From: Croceibacterium ferulae
GTDB taxonomy: Bacteria > Pseudomonadota > Alphaproteobacteria > Sphingomonadales > Sphingomonadaceae
Assembly (NCBI RefSeq): GCF_003660445.1
Contig: NZ_QZVQ01000008.1
Location: 124,001 to 188,000 of the forward strand
Direction: 5' to 3'
DNA: 64,000 nucleotides
Each line of letters starts with the position of its first letter. Positions within the stretch are counted from its first letter, which is position 1. Below, in pieces: positions 27,677 to 35,582 of the stretch. A program made the translations under genes and the position numbers. A model generated the notes under the pieces. The model was given only the letters and a program-made list of their open reading frames with translations. It searched no databases and had not been told where the DNA came from.

Positions 27677-28816
27677 CTAAATCAGTTCCAATTGCTTAGC
27701 TGCTGGGCTGGTACGAGCAACATCGTGTTCCAGTCCCATTGCCTTGGCGAGCTGGTCTATGACTAGCGTGAAATGGTGATCCGTTGCCGACCATCGCCAG
27801 GCCGCAGCATCTCCAGTCCTTCCCATCCCATCGGCAAGTTGATGAATGAATGCGTCACCTGAGCTAAAACCAACCCCGCTAAATGCATCGGATGCAACAA
27901 GACGTTCGGCCACCTCGAAAATAGCTTTGTAGCCGCGCTCTTTCCTGACCGAGGGTCCCTTGAAAATATGGTAATATTCCGGGCAGGAGTATCGTAGATG
28001 GGCAGATGGAGCACCGTTGAATGGCGCGTATGCCGAAGGGTATTCAAGCGCATAATCTGAGAACATTGGCACAATCGGAAATTCGGCGCTGTTTGCCAAA
28101 ATCGCCTGGTAGAGTTTCCAGTCTGCTCTAGAAAATTGACCATCCATTCCAGCTTTAAGGCGCGGCTTCTCAGGAAAGGATGTGGCGCTCCAGAAGACAC
28201 GAGCCCACGTGTTTGGTGCGATGAGGCGGGCTACCTGAGCGCTTAGGAGGTGAGTGAAATCCTCTCCGTCGGAGATTTCGAGTGGGCCACCATCGAGAAG
28301 CAGGATTACAGACTGCGTCGTTAAGCTGAGTTGAGAAGCGAACTGCGTCAGTGTTTCAGCACTTGAGACGCTTTCAATTTCGCCAAGCTCAAGCCGAAAA
28401 CACGCGGGAGCAGCAGGATTCCGCTCTGCGTATCTTTGGACAGCTTGATAGTACGCGGCGGAATTGCGAAGGCCAAATACTGGCGCCGCATTAGCTCCAG
28501 CCAATCTGGCTCGCTCGATTAAAGCCGTCAGAGGATGGTCAGTAACAACTGCGCTATGCCGCTGATCATCAATCAACTCTGCATCGATGAAAGCGAGGCG
28601 ACGATCCCAACAGTCAGCGAGCTGGCGGCCAAAGCTGTGCAGATACTCAACAGTTGTGAGCACCCGCTGTTGATCTGGATCGAAGCTTCCAGCCGGCGGG
28701 ATCTTAAAAGCTGGGAGGACGCGCCCGCTTCGAGCAGAGGAGACGCTTTTCAAGGCGCGGCGCTCGCCTGCCTTCCACTTTAGCTGCGGGAGGTAAATTG
28801 CTTGCGACGCGTGCAT
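27677..28816 (-). CDS. Beta family protein
   Basis: A 379-residue protein starting MHASQAIYLPQLKWKAGERRALKSVS, the hallmark N-terminus of the beta-protein family (PF14350), which is often found in mobile and defence-rich regions but has no assigned function. Other conserved-looking parts are VILLLDGGPLEISDGEDF and YHIFKGPSVRKERGY. A GGAG site overlaps the upstream gene's stop, and only 5 bp separate the two. G+C is low and codon use differs from the core genes. Third gene of the three-gene operon. Confidence 0.75.
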   Translation of the reverse strand: MHASQAIYLPQLKWKAGERRALKSVSSARSGRVLPAFKIPPAGSFDPDQQRVLTTVEYLHSFGRQLADCWDRRLAFIDAELIDDQRHSAVVTDHPLTALIERARLAGANAAPVFGLRNSAAYYQAVQRYAERNPAAPACFRLELGEIESVSSAETLTQFASQLSLTTQSVILLLDGGPLEISDGEDFTHLLSAQVARLIAPNTWARVFWSATSFPEKPRLKAGMDGQFSRADWKLYQAILANSAEFPIVPMFSDYALEYPSAYAPFNGAPSAHLRYSCPEYYHIFKGPSVRKERGYKAIFEVAERLVASDAFSGVGFSSGDAFIHQLADGMGRTGDAAAWRWSATDHHFTLVIDQLAKAMGLEHDVARTSPAAKQLELI

Positions 28817-28821
28817 AATAC

Positions 28822-30114
28822 CTACTCCAAGATGCCTAACGCACGGAGTGCGATGCTAACTTCACCATTGCCGAGCATGTCACTAAATTCTTTGTAGCTT
28901 CGCTCACGCCGGATACGCCCTGCGACAAGCGCTGGATGAATGTGATTGCGTCCAGCAAAGTCTCTTACTGCATCGGCTGATTTTGTGAACCTGATCAATG
29001 ATGATTGCCAAGTAGTACGAGGGATTATCGCGTTTTCAGCAAATTCGTCAGCTTCACTTTCAAGGACCTCGTCGTTGGACTCACCAGCATTCTCATCGAG
29101 AATGGCACCGTACAAGACTCTTGGCCAGTGGCGAACAAGGTGCCCCAGTTCGTGCAGTAGAACGAACCAGAAGTTATCCACTCGGTCATGACGAGCCGTT
29201 ATACCTATAACGCCATAGCGTCCGTCGAGGGACATTGCTGCTCCATCCAGCTTCGTCTTTGGCAGATGTGGTTCAACGACTACGATAATGCCATGCTGAA
29301 GCAGCAGCTGAAACGCACTTTCGATGCCATTAGGAACTGCACTAAGCTTAGCGATCTGTGCGGTGTCCTCGGCCGACGGTGGTGAAAACTGACGCGCGAG
29401 CCCGATTTTTCTGCGGGCGTGAGACAGAACGCGCGCTTGCCACGCGAGCAGTGCAGCCCGCCGTGCTGTCGAGATTTCTCCGTTAGTTTTACGATGCAGG
29501 GCCACGCTGATCTCAGAGGGTGCCCGATGAAAGAAGTCTGCGAGAACACGACTACGCTCCGCAGGGGACGTTCGTCGCAGGTCGATACGGGTATCGAACC
29601 AACCGCGTGAATTCATCATGGCGAAGGGGAAGTCAGCTAGAGTAAGATCTTCTGGCAAGCCTTGCTCTACAGCTTCCTTCTGGCGTTCAACTGAGACCGT
29701 GGCTGTGAAGCGTACGCCGATTGCACGCCCCATCTCCGCTACTCGCCTCAGACTAGCCGACTCGTAGAGTTCTTTCTCGTATTTCTGAATTTGCTGCTCT
29801 TGCACACCCGCAACGTTGGCCAACTCGCGTTGTGTCAACCCAGCAGCAATCCGCGCCTCAACCAAGGCCCTTCCTAATTCGGGCAAGCCCTCTATCTCGA
29901 TTGGCTCGTCACCCGACTGGCGACGTCGCTCGTATGCAACTAATTGCTCACGAAGATCTTTAGCTTGTCGCTCGTAAGATGCCTTTTGAGCGTGAGCAAT
30001 CACAGGGTCTACGCCACTGGCGATTAGCTTTAGCAAGTCGAACTTAGAGAGTGAGGTCTCGTACCCAGCTAACGATTTGCGCGTGGAGCGATACTCGCGC
30101 TCGTTCTTGATCAT
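28822..30114 (-). CDS. XRE helix-turn-helix - ImmA/IrrE metallopeptidase fusion
   Basis: A 430-residue two-domain protein. After an N-terminal coiled-coil-like part (SLAGYETSLSKFDLLK, SYERQAKDLREQLVAYERR), an XRE helix-turn-helix lies near 80-140 (GLTQRELANVAGVQEQQIQKYE). The C-terminal half is an ImmA/IrrE peptidase with the zinc motif HELGH near 320 and the downstream E of EADEFAENAIIP. Such proteins cleave a repressor or antitoxin on signal. Its ATG overlaps the upstream gene's stop (ATGA). Low G+C. The target may be a partner in the same operon, but this is inference. Confidence 0.85.
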   Translation of the reverse strand: MIKNEREYRSTRKSLAGYETSLSKFDLLKLIASGVDPVIAHAQKASYERQAKDLREQLVAYERRRQSGDEPIEIEGLPELGRALVEARIAAGLTQRELANVAGVQEQQIQKYEKELYESASLRRVAEMGRAIGVRFTATVSVERQKEAVEQGLPEDLTLADFPFAMMNSRGWFDTRIDLRRTSPAERSRVLADFFHRAPSEISVALHRKTNGEISTARRAALLAWQARVLSHARRKIGLARQFSPPSAEDTAQIAKLSAVPNGIESAFQLLLQHGIIVVVEPHLPKTKLDGAAMSLDGRYGVIGITARHDRVDNFWFVLLHELGHLVRHWPRVLYGAILDENAGESNDEVLESEADEFAENAIIPRTTWQSSLIRFTKSADAVRDFAGRNHIHPALVAGRIRRERSYKEFSDMLGNGEVSIALRALGILE

Positions 30115-30683
30115 ATGTTTAAAAGTTCCAAAATATTCAACTTCATACCTACCATTCCTCTCTCTTCGTGCGTGACTTTGTCACGTGAAAGGAACCGGAA
30201 GTTCTCTCCTGCTGGGCCATCATGCGCTCCCCCGATCAGCAGGTCTCCTCGGTAGATCTGTCTTCGTTCCAGAGCGAGGTTGTCGTCATACAAGACAGGG
30301 TCGAGGCTTGGCAGCACCCCGGCTGGATCCCAGCATGCGTCGTAATCCCCAGGGCGCTCTTTCGAACTCACATAGCTTCCGCCGATATAGATTCTTCCGC
30401 AGCCCGCCTGCCGCAGGGCGCGGCAGGCAAGCACGAGGCCTTCAAACAACCAAGCGCGATGATCGTTGTAGGCGAATACGTCTCGGAACTCCCTTAAGCT
30501 GACATGATGCAGCCCTTGGGGGAGCACATCGAAAGCTGAGTGAGGCCGAGCGACCATCGCGGGGAGCATGAACACAACTTTATCGTTGGGTTGCAGAAAA
30601 GCAAGGCCGAACGTTTTGCCTATAACAAACGACCTCCGACATTCGGGATTTACTAACCACTTTCCTACATCCCCGTCCGACAC
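30111..30683 (-). CDS. Nucleotidyltransferase-like protein (DUF6932-type), first gene of accessory operon
   Basis: The core runs from ARPHSAFDVLPQGLHHVSLREF through LVLACRALRQAGCGRIYIGGSYVSSKERPGDYDACWD; GGSYVSSKERPGDYD is a polymerase-beta-type nucleotidyltransferase signature (GS...DxD-like). Homologues begin near the internal ATGs at 30569 or 30557; the longer GTG start at 30683 adds about 40 unusual residues but has a GGAGG site 6 nt upstream. The CTTTCCTACAT motif lies inside those first codons. Nucleotide transfer activity is unproven, and one catalytic acid may be replaced (DYD). Confidence 0.65.
   Translation of the reverse strand: MSDGDVGKWLVNPECRRSFVIGKTFGLAFLQPNDKVVFMLPAMVARPHSAFDVLPQGLHHVSLREFRDVFAYNDHRAWLFEGLVLACRALRQAGCGRIYIGGSYVSSKERPGDYDACWDPAGVLPSLDPVLYDDNLALERRQIYRGDLLIGGAHDGPAGENFRFLSRDKVTHEERGMVGMKLNILELLNI
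30656..30670 (+). promoter_or_regulatory. Shared motif ACCACTTTCCTACAT, copy 2
   Basis: Same element as at 22693, with two changes. It ends 28 bp before the ATG of HTH paralogue 2 at 30699 and lies within the first codons of the longer reading frame of the divergent nucleotidyltransferase-like gene, so one binding event could affect both directions. Confidence 0.55.
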
Positions 30684-30698
30684 CTACCGCCTCCGGCG

Positions 30699-30974
30699 AT
30701 GAGCAACCGCCGCAATACCGCCCGCCCTCGGCGCGCCACCAGCCGCCCGCGCCACAAGCCCTGGCAGCCTTACCTCAGGCTCCCGCCCTTCCTGCCCGTG
30801 CCCACCCGCACAAGGCGGGACGGGTGGACGGCGGAGCGGCAGGCGGGGTGCATCACCTTGCTGGCGCAGGGCGGCTGCGTGCGCAAAGCGGCGCAGCAGC
30901 TCGGCCTGTCGCGGGAGAGCACCTATCGCCTGCGCCACGGTGACGCGAGCCGCGCTGCAAGGTTACACGGGTGA
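30699..30974 (+). CDS. Short helix-turn-helix protein, paralogue 2 (truncated)
   Basis: A 91-residue basic protein. An N-terminal basic stretch RPRHKPWQPYLRLPPFLPVPTRTRRDGWTAERQ is nearly the same as in paralogue 3 (55274), followed by CVRKAAQQLGLSRESTYRLR, the helix-turn-helix shared by all three. It stops about 75 residues earlier than paralogue 3, ending ARLHG, so it looks like a C-terminally truncated copy. Whether it still binds DNA as a regulator is unknown. Confidence 0.68.
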   Translation: MSNRRNTARPRRATSRPRHKPWQPYLRLPPFLPVPTRTRRDGWTAERQAGCITLLAQGGCVRKAAQQLGLSRESTYRLRHGDASRAARLHG

Positions 30975-31018
30975 TCGGCAACGCGACACCGGCTGCTGCG
31001 GTGCGTGACACCGCCAGG

Positions 31019-31121
31019 TGGCAAGGTGACACCGCCGCTGCGCAGGGTCACGCCGGATGGCGGCAAAGTGACACTGCCGCCGCGCAGGGTCACACCGGAC
31101 GGCGGCAAGGTGACACCGGAT
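31019..31121 (+). repeat. 42-bp tandem repeat, about 2.5 copies
   Basis: Units start at 31021, 31063 and 31105 with GCAAGGTGACAC or a close variant, and each holds GCGCAGGGTCAC about 20 bp further on. The GTGAC and GTCAC cores are inverted, so each unit can form a small hairpin. The 335-bp gap from 30975 to 31309 holds this array, then the amidase fragment; no gene is seen. The period and lack of unique spacers exclude a CRISPR array. Confidence 0.82.
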
Positions 31122-31175
31122 GCCGCCAGGGTGACGCGAAATCGGGCAAGCCGACGCGAACCTGCGTCACCTGTG

Positions 31176-31262
31176 TCACCCTTGCCGGGTGCGGCCCTCA
31201 TTGCGGGCCGGCAGCAGCTGGAACAGGTTCGCGCGCACCTCGCCATGCACCGCACCGCCGGG
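31176..31262 (-). pseudogene. Duplicated 3' end of the AmpD-like amidase gene
   Basis: Bases 31212-31246 match 23845-23879, the 3' coding end of the amidase at 23815-24534, at 34 of 35 positions. Read on the minus strand it gives GEVRANLFQLL..R..GRTR, against GEVRAILFQLL..R..GRTR* in the full gene, with the stop at nearly the same place. The rest of the gene is absent. It is a non-functional scar next to HTH paralogue 2, as the intact amidase lies downstream of paralogue 1. Confidence 0.72.
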
Positions 31263-31309
31263 CAGGGCCGCACACTCGGTGCCCTGCGTACCTACACGCC
31301 GACCCAGGC

Positions 31310-32059
31310 TCAGGCCCTGAGCGTCGCCCCGCCATCCACATACAGATCGGCCATGGTGATGTGCCCGGCGCGGTCGCTCAGCAGGAACAGCACCGTCTCC
31401 GCAATGTCCTCCGGCGTGGCGAGCTTGCCCAGCGGGATGCCGGTCTTGTAGGCTTCCAGGCTGCCCGCGATCACCCGCGCGGCGCCGTCCTCGTCGGCCC
31501 ACATGCCGGTCTGCATCGGCGTCAGCGTCGATCCGGGGGCCACATGGTTGCAGCGGATGCCGTGCGGCGCCAGCTCCAGCCCCAGGCAGCGGGTGAACAT
31601 CGCCGCCGCCGCCTTGGACGCGGCATAGGCGGCCATGTTCTGCCGCGGAATGCCCGCCGCGTTGGACCCGACGGTGACGATGCTGCCACGCCCGCGCGGC
31701 GCCATCACCCGCCCCAGCGCGCGGCCCAGGTGGAACACGCCATCGGCATTGACCGCAAAGGTCCGCCGCCACTCCGCATCGTCCAGCTCCAGCACCGATG
31801 CGGTGGACAGCACGCCGGCGACACTCACGCCCAGCGCGATCGGCCCCCACTCGCGCTCCACCCGTACCACCAGCGCATCCATCGCGCCGCTGTCGGTCAC
31901 GTCGAGCACCGCCGCATCCGGGCCGGCGGGAAGGGTGAGGTCGGTCGCCATCACCCGCGCGCCTTCCTCCCGCAGCAGCCGCACCACCGCCGCGCCGATG
32001 CCGCCGGCCGCTCCGGTGACGAAGGCGATCCGCCCCTCCAGCCCCAGCGACCGGCTCAC
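31310..32059 (-). CDS. entA: 2,3-dihydro-2,3-dihydroxybenzoate dehydrogenase
   Basis: A 249-residue short-chain dehydrogenase that oxidises 2,3-dihydro-DHB to 2,3-dihydroxybenzoate. The NAD loop [16 protein letters not shown], the catalytic YAASKAA and the EntA-like segment [21 protein letters not shown], then [21 protein letters not shown], separate it from generic SDRs. Its ATG overlaps the stop of the isochorismatase gene by 4 bp. Last gene of the entCBA operon; product release feeds a catechol siderophore or DHB itself. Confidence 0.9.
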   Translation of the reverse strand: MSRSLGLEGRIAFVTGAAGGIGAAVVRLLREEGARVMATDLTLPAGPDAAVLDVTDSGAMDALVVRVEREWGPIALGVSVAGVLSTASVLELDDAEWRRTFAVNADGVFHLGRALGRVMAPRGRGSIVTVGSNAAGIPRQNMAAYAASKAAAAMFTRCLGLELAPHGIRCNHVAPGSTLTPMQTGMWADEDGAARVIAGSLEAYKTGIPLGKLATPEDIAETVLFLLSDRAGHITMADLYVDGGATLRA

Positions 32060-32700
32060 CGCAGCGCCTCCAGCACATCATTCGTGGCCACCACCCGCGC
32101 GCAAGCATCCGCCGCCTGGCGCAACGCGGCGTCGTGCCACTCGCGGGAGAAGTCTCCCAGCGCATCGCCCACCATGAAGGGCTGCAGGTCCAGCTGGAAC
32201 GCCTCGGCCGCGGTGAACAGGCAGCCGATATGGGCATAGATTCCGCACACGATCAGCTGGTCCCGCCCGCGCGCCCGCATCAGCACCTCCAGATTGCTGC
32301 GCTGGAACGCGCTGTAGCGGTGCTTGACCAGCACGATATCCTCCGGGGCAGGGGCCAGCGCGGGGATGATCGGCTGATGCTCCGGCACATGGCGCATGCC
32401 CGGGCCCCACAGATCGGCCTGCCGGCCCCGGTCGGCCAGCAGCTGGTCACCCTGCTGCGCGGTGTAGAACACCGGCACGCCCGTGCTCCGCGCCGCCGAC
32501 AGCAGGGTGCCGATATGCTGCACCAGATCCGGCACCGGCTCGGCCTGGAAGGCGTCGACGAAGTAATGCTGCATGTCATGCACCAGCAGCGCGGCCCGGT
32601 CCCGCTCCAGCAGCCAGTCCGCGCGGGAGGCCGGCCAGTCCGCGGCGGCGGGCATGGGGTAGGGGGCGATGCCGGGCAGGCGGCGCGGGGTGTCGGTCAT
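32056..32700 (-). CDS. entB: Isochorismatase (EntB/DhbB N-domain type)
   Basis: A 214-residue isochorismatase that removes pyruvate from isochorismate to give 2,3-dihydro-2,3-dihydroxybenzoate. Seen are the catalytic Asp in [30 protein letters not shown] (Lys) and the nucleophile region [18 protein letters not shown]. The C-terminal aryl-carrier domain of EntB is absent, so it cannot serve as an NRPS carrier; carrier and DHB ligase must be elsewhere. The ATG at 32700 overlaps the entC stop by 4 bp. Confidence 0.92.
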   Translation of the reverse strand: MTDTPRRLPGIAPYPMPAAADWPASRADWLLERDRAALLVHDMQHYFVDAFQAEPVPDLVQHIGTLLSAARSTGVPVFYTAQQGDQLLADRGRQADLWGPGMRHVPEHQPIIPALAPAPEDIVLVKHRYSAFQRSNLEVLMRARGRDQLIVCGIYAHIGCLFTAAEAFQLDLQPFMVGDALGDFSREWHDAALRQAADACARVVATNDVLEALR

Positions 32701-33824
32701 GCGGCTTCTCCGGCCTGTACGGGCATGTCGAGCTCCAGCGCGCGCAGCATGGCCTGGAACTTGGCGGTGGTCTCCGCCAACTCGGCCGCGGGTTCCGATC
32801 CGGCGACGATCCCGGCGCCCGCATGCAGCAGGACGTCGCACCCACTGATCTCGGCGCAGCGCAGCGTGACGTGCCACTGCCCGTCGCCCGCCGCATCGAC
32901 CCAGCCGATCGCCCCGCCATAGAAGCCCCGGCGGTCGCCCTCCAGATCACGGATCGCCTGCAGCGCCGCAGTGCGCGGGACGCCGCCGACCGCCGGGGTG
33001 GGATGCAGCAGCGCCGCCAGCCCCGCCGCGCTCGGCCCGTCGCCTCCGGCTAGCGTGCCGCTGATCCGGGTGCCCAGATGCCACATCGTGGCCGTGGAGC
33101 GCAGGGCAGGGCCGTCCACGGCCAGATCGGCGCACAGCGGCGCCAGCAGGTCGGCGATATATTCCACCACCAGCGCGTGCTCGCGCCGGTCCTTGTCCGA
33201 CTGCAGCAGCCGACGGCCTGCCGCCTCGTCGCTCACCCGGTCGATCCCGCGCGGGGTGGAGCCGGCCAGCGGGTGCGACAGGATGGCCGCCGCGCGCCGC
33301 TCCACCAGCAGTTCCGGCGTGGCGCCCACCAGCCAGTGGTTCCCCCGGCCGGATACCGGCGCCAGGTCCAGCAGGAAGGTCAGCACCGAAGGGTCGGCGG
33401 CATGCAGCCGGCGGGCCAGCACCAGCGGATCGACCGGCTCGCTCGCCCGGGCCGCCATCTGCCGGGCCAGCACCACCTTGCTGAGCGCGCCACCGTCGAT
33501 CAGGCGCAGCGCCTGCGCCACCATCGCGGCATAGTCGCCCGTCTCGTCCAGCCGGCGCAGGATGGCGGAAGACGCGGCGGACGCGGTGTCCAGCACCGCC
33601 TCCGCGGCAGGGCCATGGTGCAGCGCGCCGGCGGCGAACAGGTAGCTGTCCTGCGCCGGATCGAACGGCATCGCCCCGGCCACGATTGCGCTGTCCTCTG
33701 CCGCGCTCAGCAGCCGGGCGGCGGCTGCCTCCAGCCCATTCGGCCCGGGCCGCAGATGTCGGGCATTGCCGCGAGCGTGAAGGCTGTTTTCCCGCCCCAG
33801 CAACAGCAAGCCGTCGAACGCCAC
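32697..33824 (-). CDS. entC: Isochorismate synthase
   Basis: A 375-residue chorismate-utilising enzyme that converts chorismate to isochorismate. The C-terminal domain shows SKVVLARQM, LVGATPELLVER, HPLAGSTPRG, RREHALVVEYI, LHPTPAVGGVPR and the GFYGGAIGW end region of EntC/DhbC. The GTG start at 33824 follows a GAGGA site. First gene of the entCBA operon; a palindrome 15 bp upstream suggests iron control. Confidence 0.93.
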   Translation of the reverse strand: MAFDGLLLLGRENSLHARGNARHLRPGPNGLEAAAARLLSAAEDSAIVAGAMPFDPAQDSYLFAAGALHHGPAAEAVLDTASAASSAILRRLDETGDYAAMVAQALRLIDGGALSKVVLARQMAARASEPVDPLVLARRLHAADPSVLTFLLDLAPVSGRGNHWLVGATPELLVERRAAAILSHPLAGSTPRGIDRVSDEAAGRRLLQSDKDRREHALVVEYIADLLAPLCADLAVDGPALRSTATMWHLGTRISGTLAGGDGPSAAGLAALLHPTPAVGGVPRTAALQAIRDLEGDRRGFYGGAIGWVDAAGDGQWHVTLRCAEISGCDVLLHAGAGIVAGSEPAAELAETTAKFQAMLRALELDMPVQAGEAA

Positions 33825-33838
33825 ACGATCCTCGTTAT

Positions 33839-33855
33839 CTGCAAGTGATTTGCAG
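33839..33855. promoter_or_regulatory. Fur-like palindrome upstream of entCBA
   Basis: CTGCAAGTGATTTGCAG is a 6+6 bp perfect inverted repeat around GTGAT, 15 bp upstream of the entC start. Its TGCAA...TTGCA form resembles the Fur/Mur-type box reported for alphaproteobacteria, and the operon makes an iron chelator precursor, so iron-dependent repression is likely. Binding is inferred. Confidence 0.6.
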
Positions 33856-33896
33856 CGGCAATAGACGCTCGCCGTCCCGGCGCAACCCCTCGCGCG

Positions 33897-35582
33897 TCAG
33901 CGGCCGGCAGCGTCGGGCGCGCGGGCCTCCTCGCCACCGAACACCTTGCGGCCGTTGATCCAGGTTTCCAGCACGCGAATCTCGCGCATCTCTTCCGGGC
34001 TGGCCATCAGCGGGTCGCGGTCGATCACCAGGAAATCCGCCCGTTGTCCTTCGGCCAACTGCCCGAAGCGCCGGTCGGCAAAGCCCGCATAGGCCGCACC
34101 GACCGTGTAGGCGGCCAGTGCCTGTTCGCGGCTGATCGCCTCCTGCGGCTGCCACCCGCCGAACGGCTGGCCATCGGCCCCCGTGCGGCTGATCGCGGCC
34201 GCCATGCCGGTGAAGGGCAGCGGCGGCTCCACCGGCGCGTCGGAGCCGAAGGCCAGCGGCGCGCCCGCCGCCAGCATGGAGCGCCAGGCATAGGCGCCCG
34301 CCAGCCGGTCCGGCCCCAGCCGCGCCTCCGTCATCTGCCGGTCCGACGGCTGGTGCTGCGGCTGCATGGAGGCGATCGTGCCATGCTGGCCGAAGCGGGT
34401 GATGTCCGCCGGGTCCACCACCTGCGCATGTTCGATCCGCCACCGCCGATCGCCATCATAGTCGTCGGACAGTTCGGCGATGGCATCCAGCGCCTCCCGA
34501 TTGGCGCGGTCCCCGATGGCGTGGATCGCCACCTGGAACTCGTCCATCGCCGCGCGGCTCATCAGGTTGCGCAGCTGCGTTCCGTCCAGCAGCGGCAGGC
34601 CGCGATTGTCCGGATCATCGGCATAGGGGGCGTTCAGCAGTGCGCCGCGCGATCCCAGCGCGCCATCCAGGAACAGCTTGATCCCGTTCAGCCGCAGCCG
34701 GTCGTCATACAGCCACAGGGTTGGCGCAGGGCCGCCGATCAGCAGCAAGGCATCCACATTGGCGGCATAGGCCATCACGCGGATGTCCAGCCGCCCGGCA
34801 TCGCCCGCCCGGCGGTAAGTCATCCAGTCTTCCACGCTGGTGCCCATGTCGGCCACGGCGGTGACGCCATTGCGCAGCAGCACGCGCTGCGCCTCGTACA
34901 GGGCCAGGTCGCGGTCGGACGCGCGCGGCGGCGGCACCTGCGCATCGACCAGCGCGGTGGCGGCATCCACCAGCACGCCAGCGGGCGCTTTCGACCCCGC
35001 GACGCGTTCGATCCGGCCACCCGTGGGATCGGCCGTCTCGGCCGTCACACCGGCGGCCGCCAGCGCGACCGAATTGGCCCAACCCGCATGGCCGTCGGCA
35101 CGGGCCAGCCACACCGGGCGGTCGCCCACCACCGCGTCCAGTTCGGCCGCGGTCGGGAACCGGCCCAGACCCCAGCGCTCCTGATTCCAGCCGCGGCCGA
35201 TCAGCCAGGGCTGGTCCGGCTTGGCGGCGGCATAGGCGGCCAGCTTGTCCAGCGCCTCCTGCAGGGAATCGGTGTCCGACAGGTCCAGTGTCAGCTGCGC
35301 CAGCCCCAGGCCCATCAGGTGCAGGTGGCCGTCGATCAGCCCGGGGATCACCGTCCGGCCGCGCCCATCCTGGTGATAGTCGATGCCTTCCGGCGCCTTG
35401 TCGCGCCGCTGCAGCAGCCGTGTGATGCGCCCGGCATCATCGATCACCATTCCACGAAAGCGCGTGACCTGGCCCTCGCGATCGATCGAGATGCCGTTGA
35501 TGTTGTCGACCAGCGTATCCGCCAGGGCCGGCGGGGCAGTCGCGGCCAGCAGCGCGGCGGCGAGCAGCAGGGCGCGCTTCAT
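33897..35582 (-). CDS. YtcJ-like metal-dependent amidohydrolase, exported
   Basis: A 561-residue amidohydrolase of the YtcJ group. A signal peptide is present (MKRALLLAAALLAATAPPALA). The metal motif IPGLIDGHLHLMG, the IHAIGDRANREALD and RIEHAQVVDP histidine segments and FGSDAPVEPP (Asp) are in the order expected for the TIM barrel. Substrate unknown; family members act on N-acyl or formyl compounds in the periplasm. The ATG overlaps the stop of the dehydrogenase gene by 4 bp, so the two are coupled. Confidence 0.87.
   Translation of the reverse strand: MKRALLLAAALLAATAPPALADTLVDNINGISIDREGQVTRFRGMVIDDAGRITRLLQRRDKAPEGIDYHQDGRGRTVIPGLIDGHLHLMGLGLAQLTLDLSDTDSLQEALDKLAAYAAAKPDQPWLIGRGWNQERWGLGRFPTAAELDAVVGDRPVWLARADGHAGWANSVALAAAGVTAETADPTGGRIERVAGSKAPAGVLVDAATALVDAQVPPPRASDRDLALYEAQRVLLRNGVTAVADMGTSVEDWMTYRRAGDAGRLDIRVMAYAANVDALLLIGGPAPTLWLYDDRLRLNGIKLFLDGALGSRGALLNAPYADDPDNRGLPLLDGTQLRNLMSRAAMDEFQVAIHAIGDRANREALDAIAELSDDYDGDRRWRIEHAQVVDPADITRFGQHGTIASMQPQHQPSDRQMTEARLGPDRLAGAYAWRSMLAAGAPLAFGSDAPVEPPLPFTGMAAAISRTGADGQPFGGWQPQEAISREQALAAYTVGAAYAGFADRRFGQLAEGQRADFLVIDRDPLMASPEEMREIRVLETWINGRKVFGGEEARAPDAAGR

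Noticed and set aside
31019-31121. CRISPR array
   Set aside because: The 42-bp units are repeats along their full length with no unique spacers, and no cas genes are in the window.
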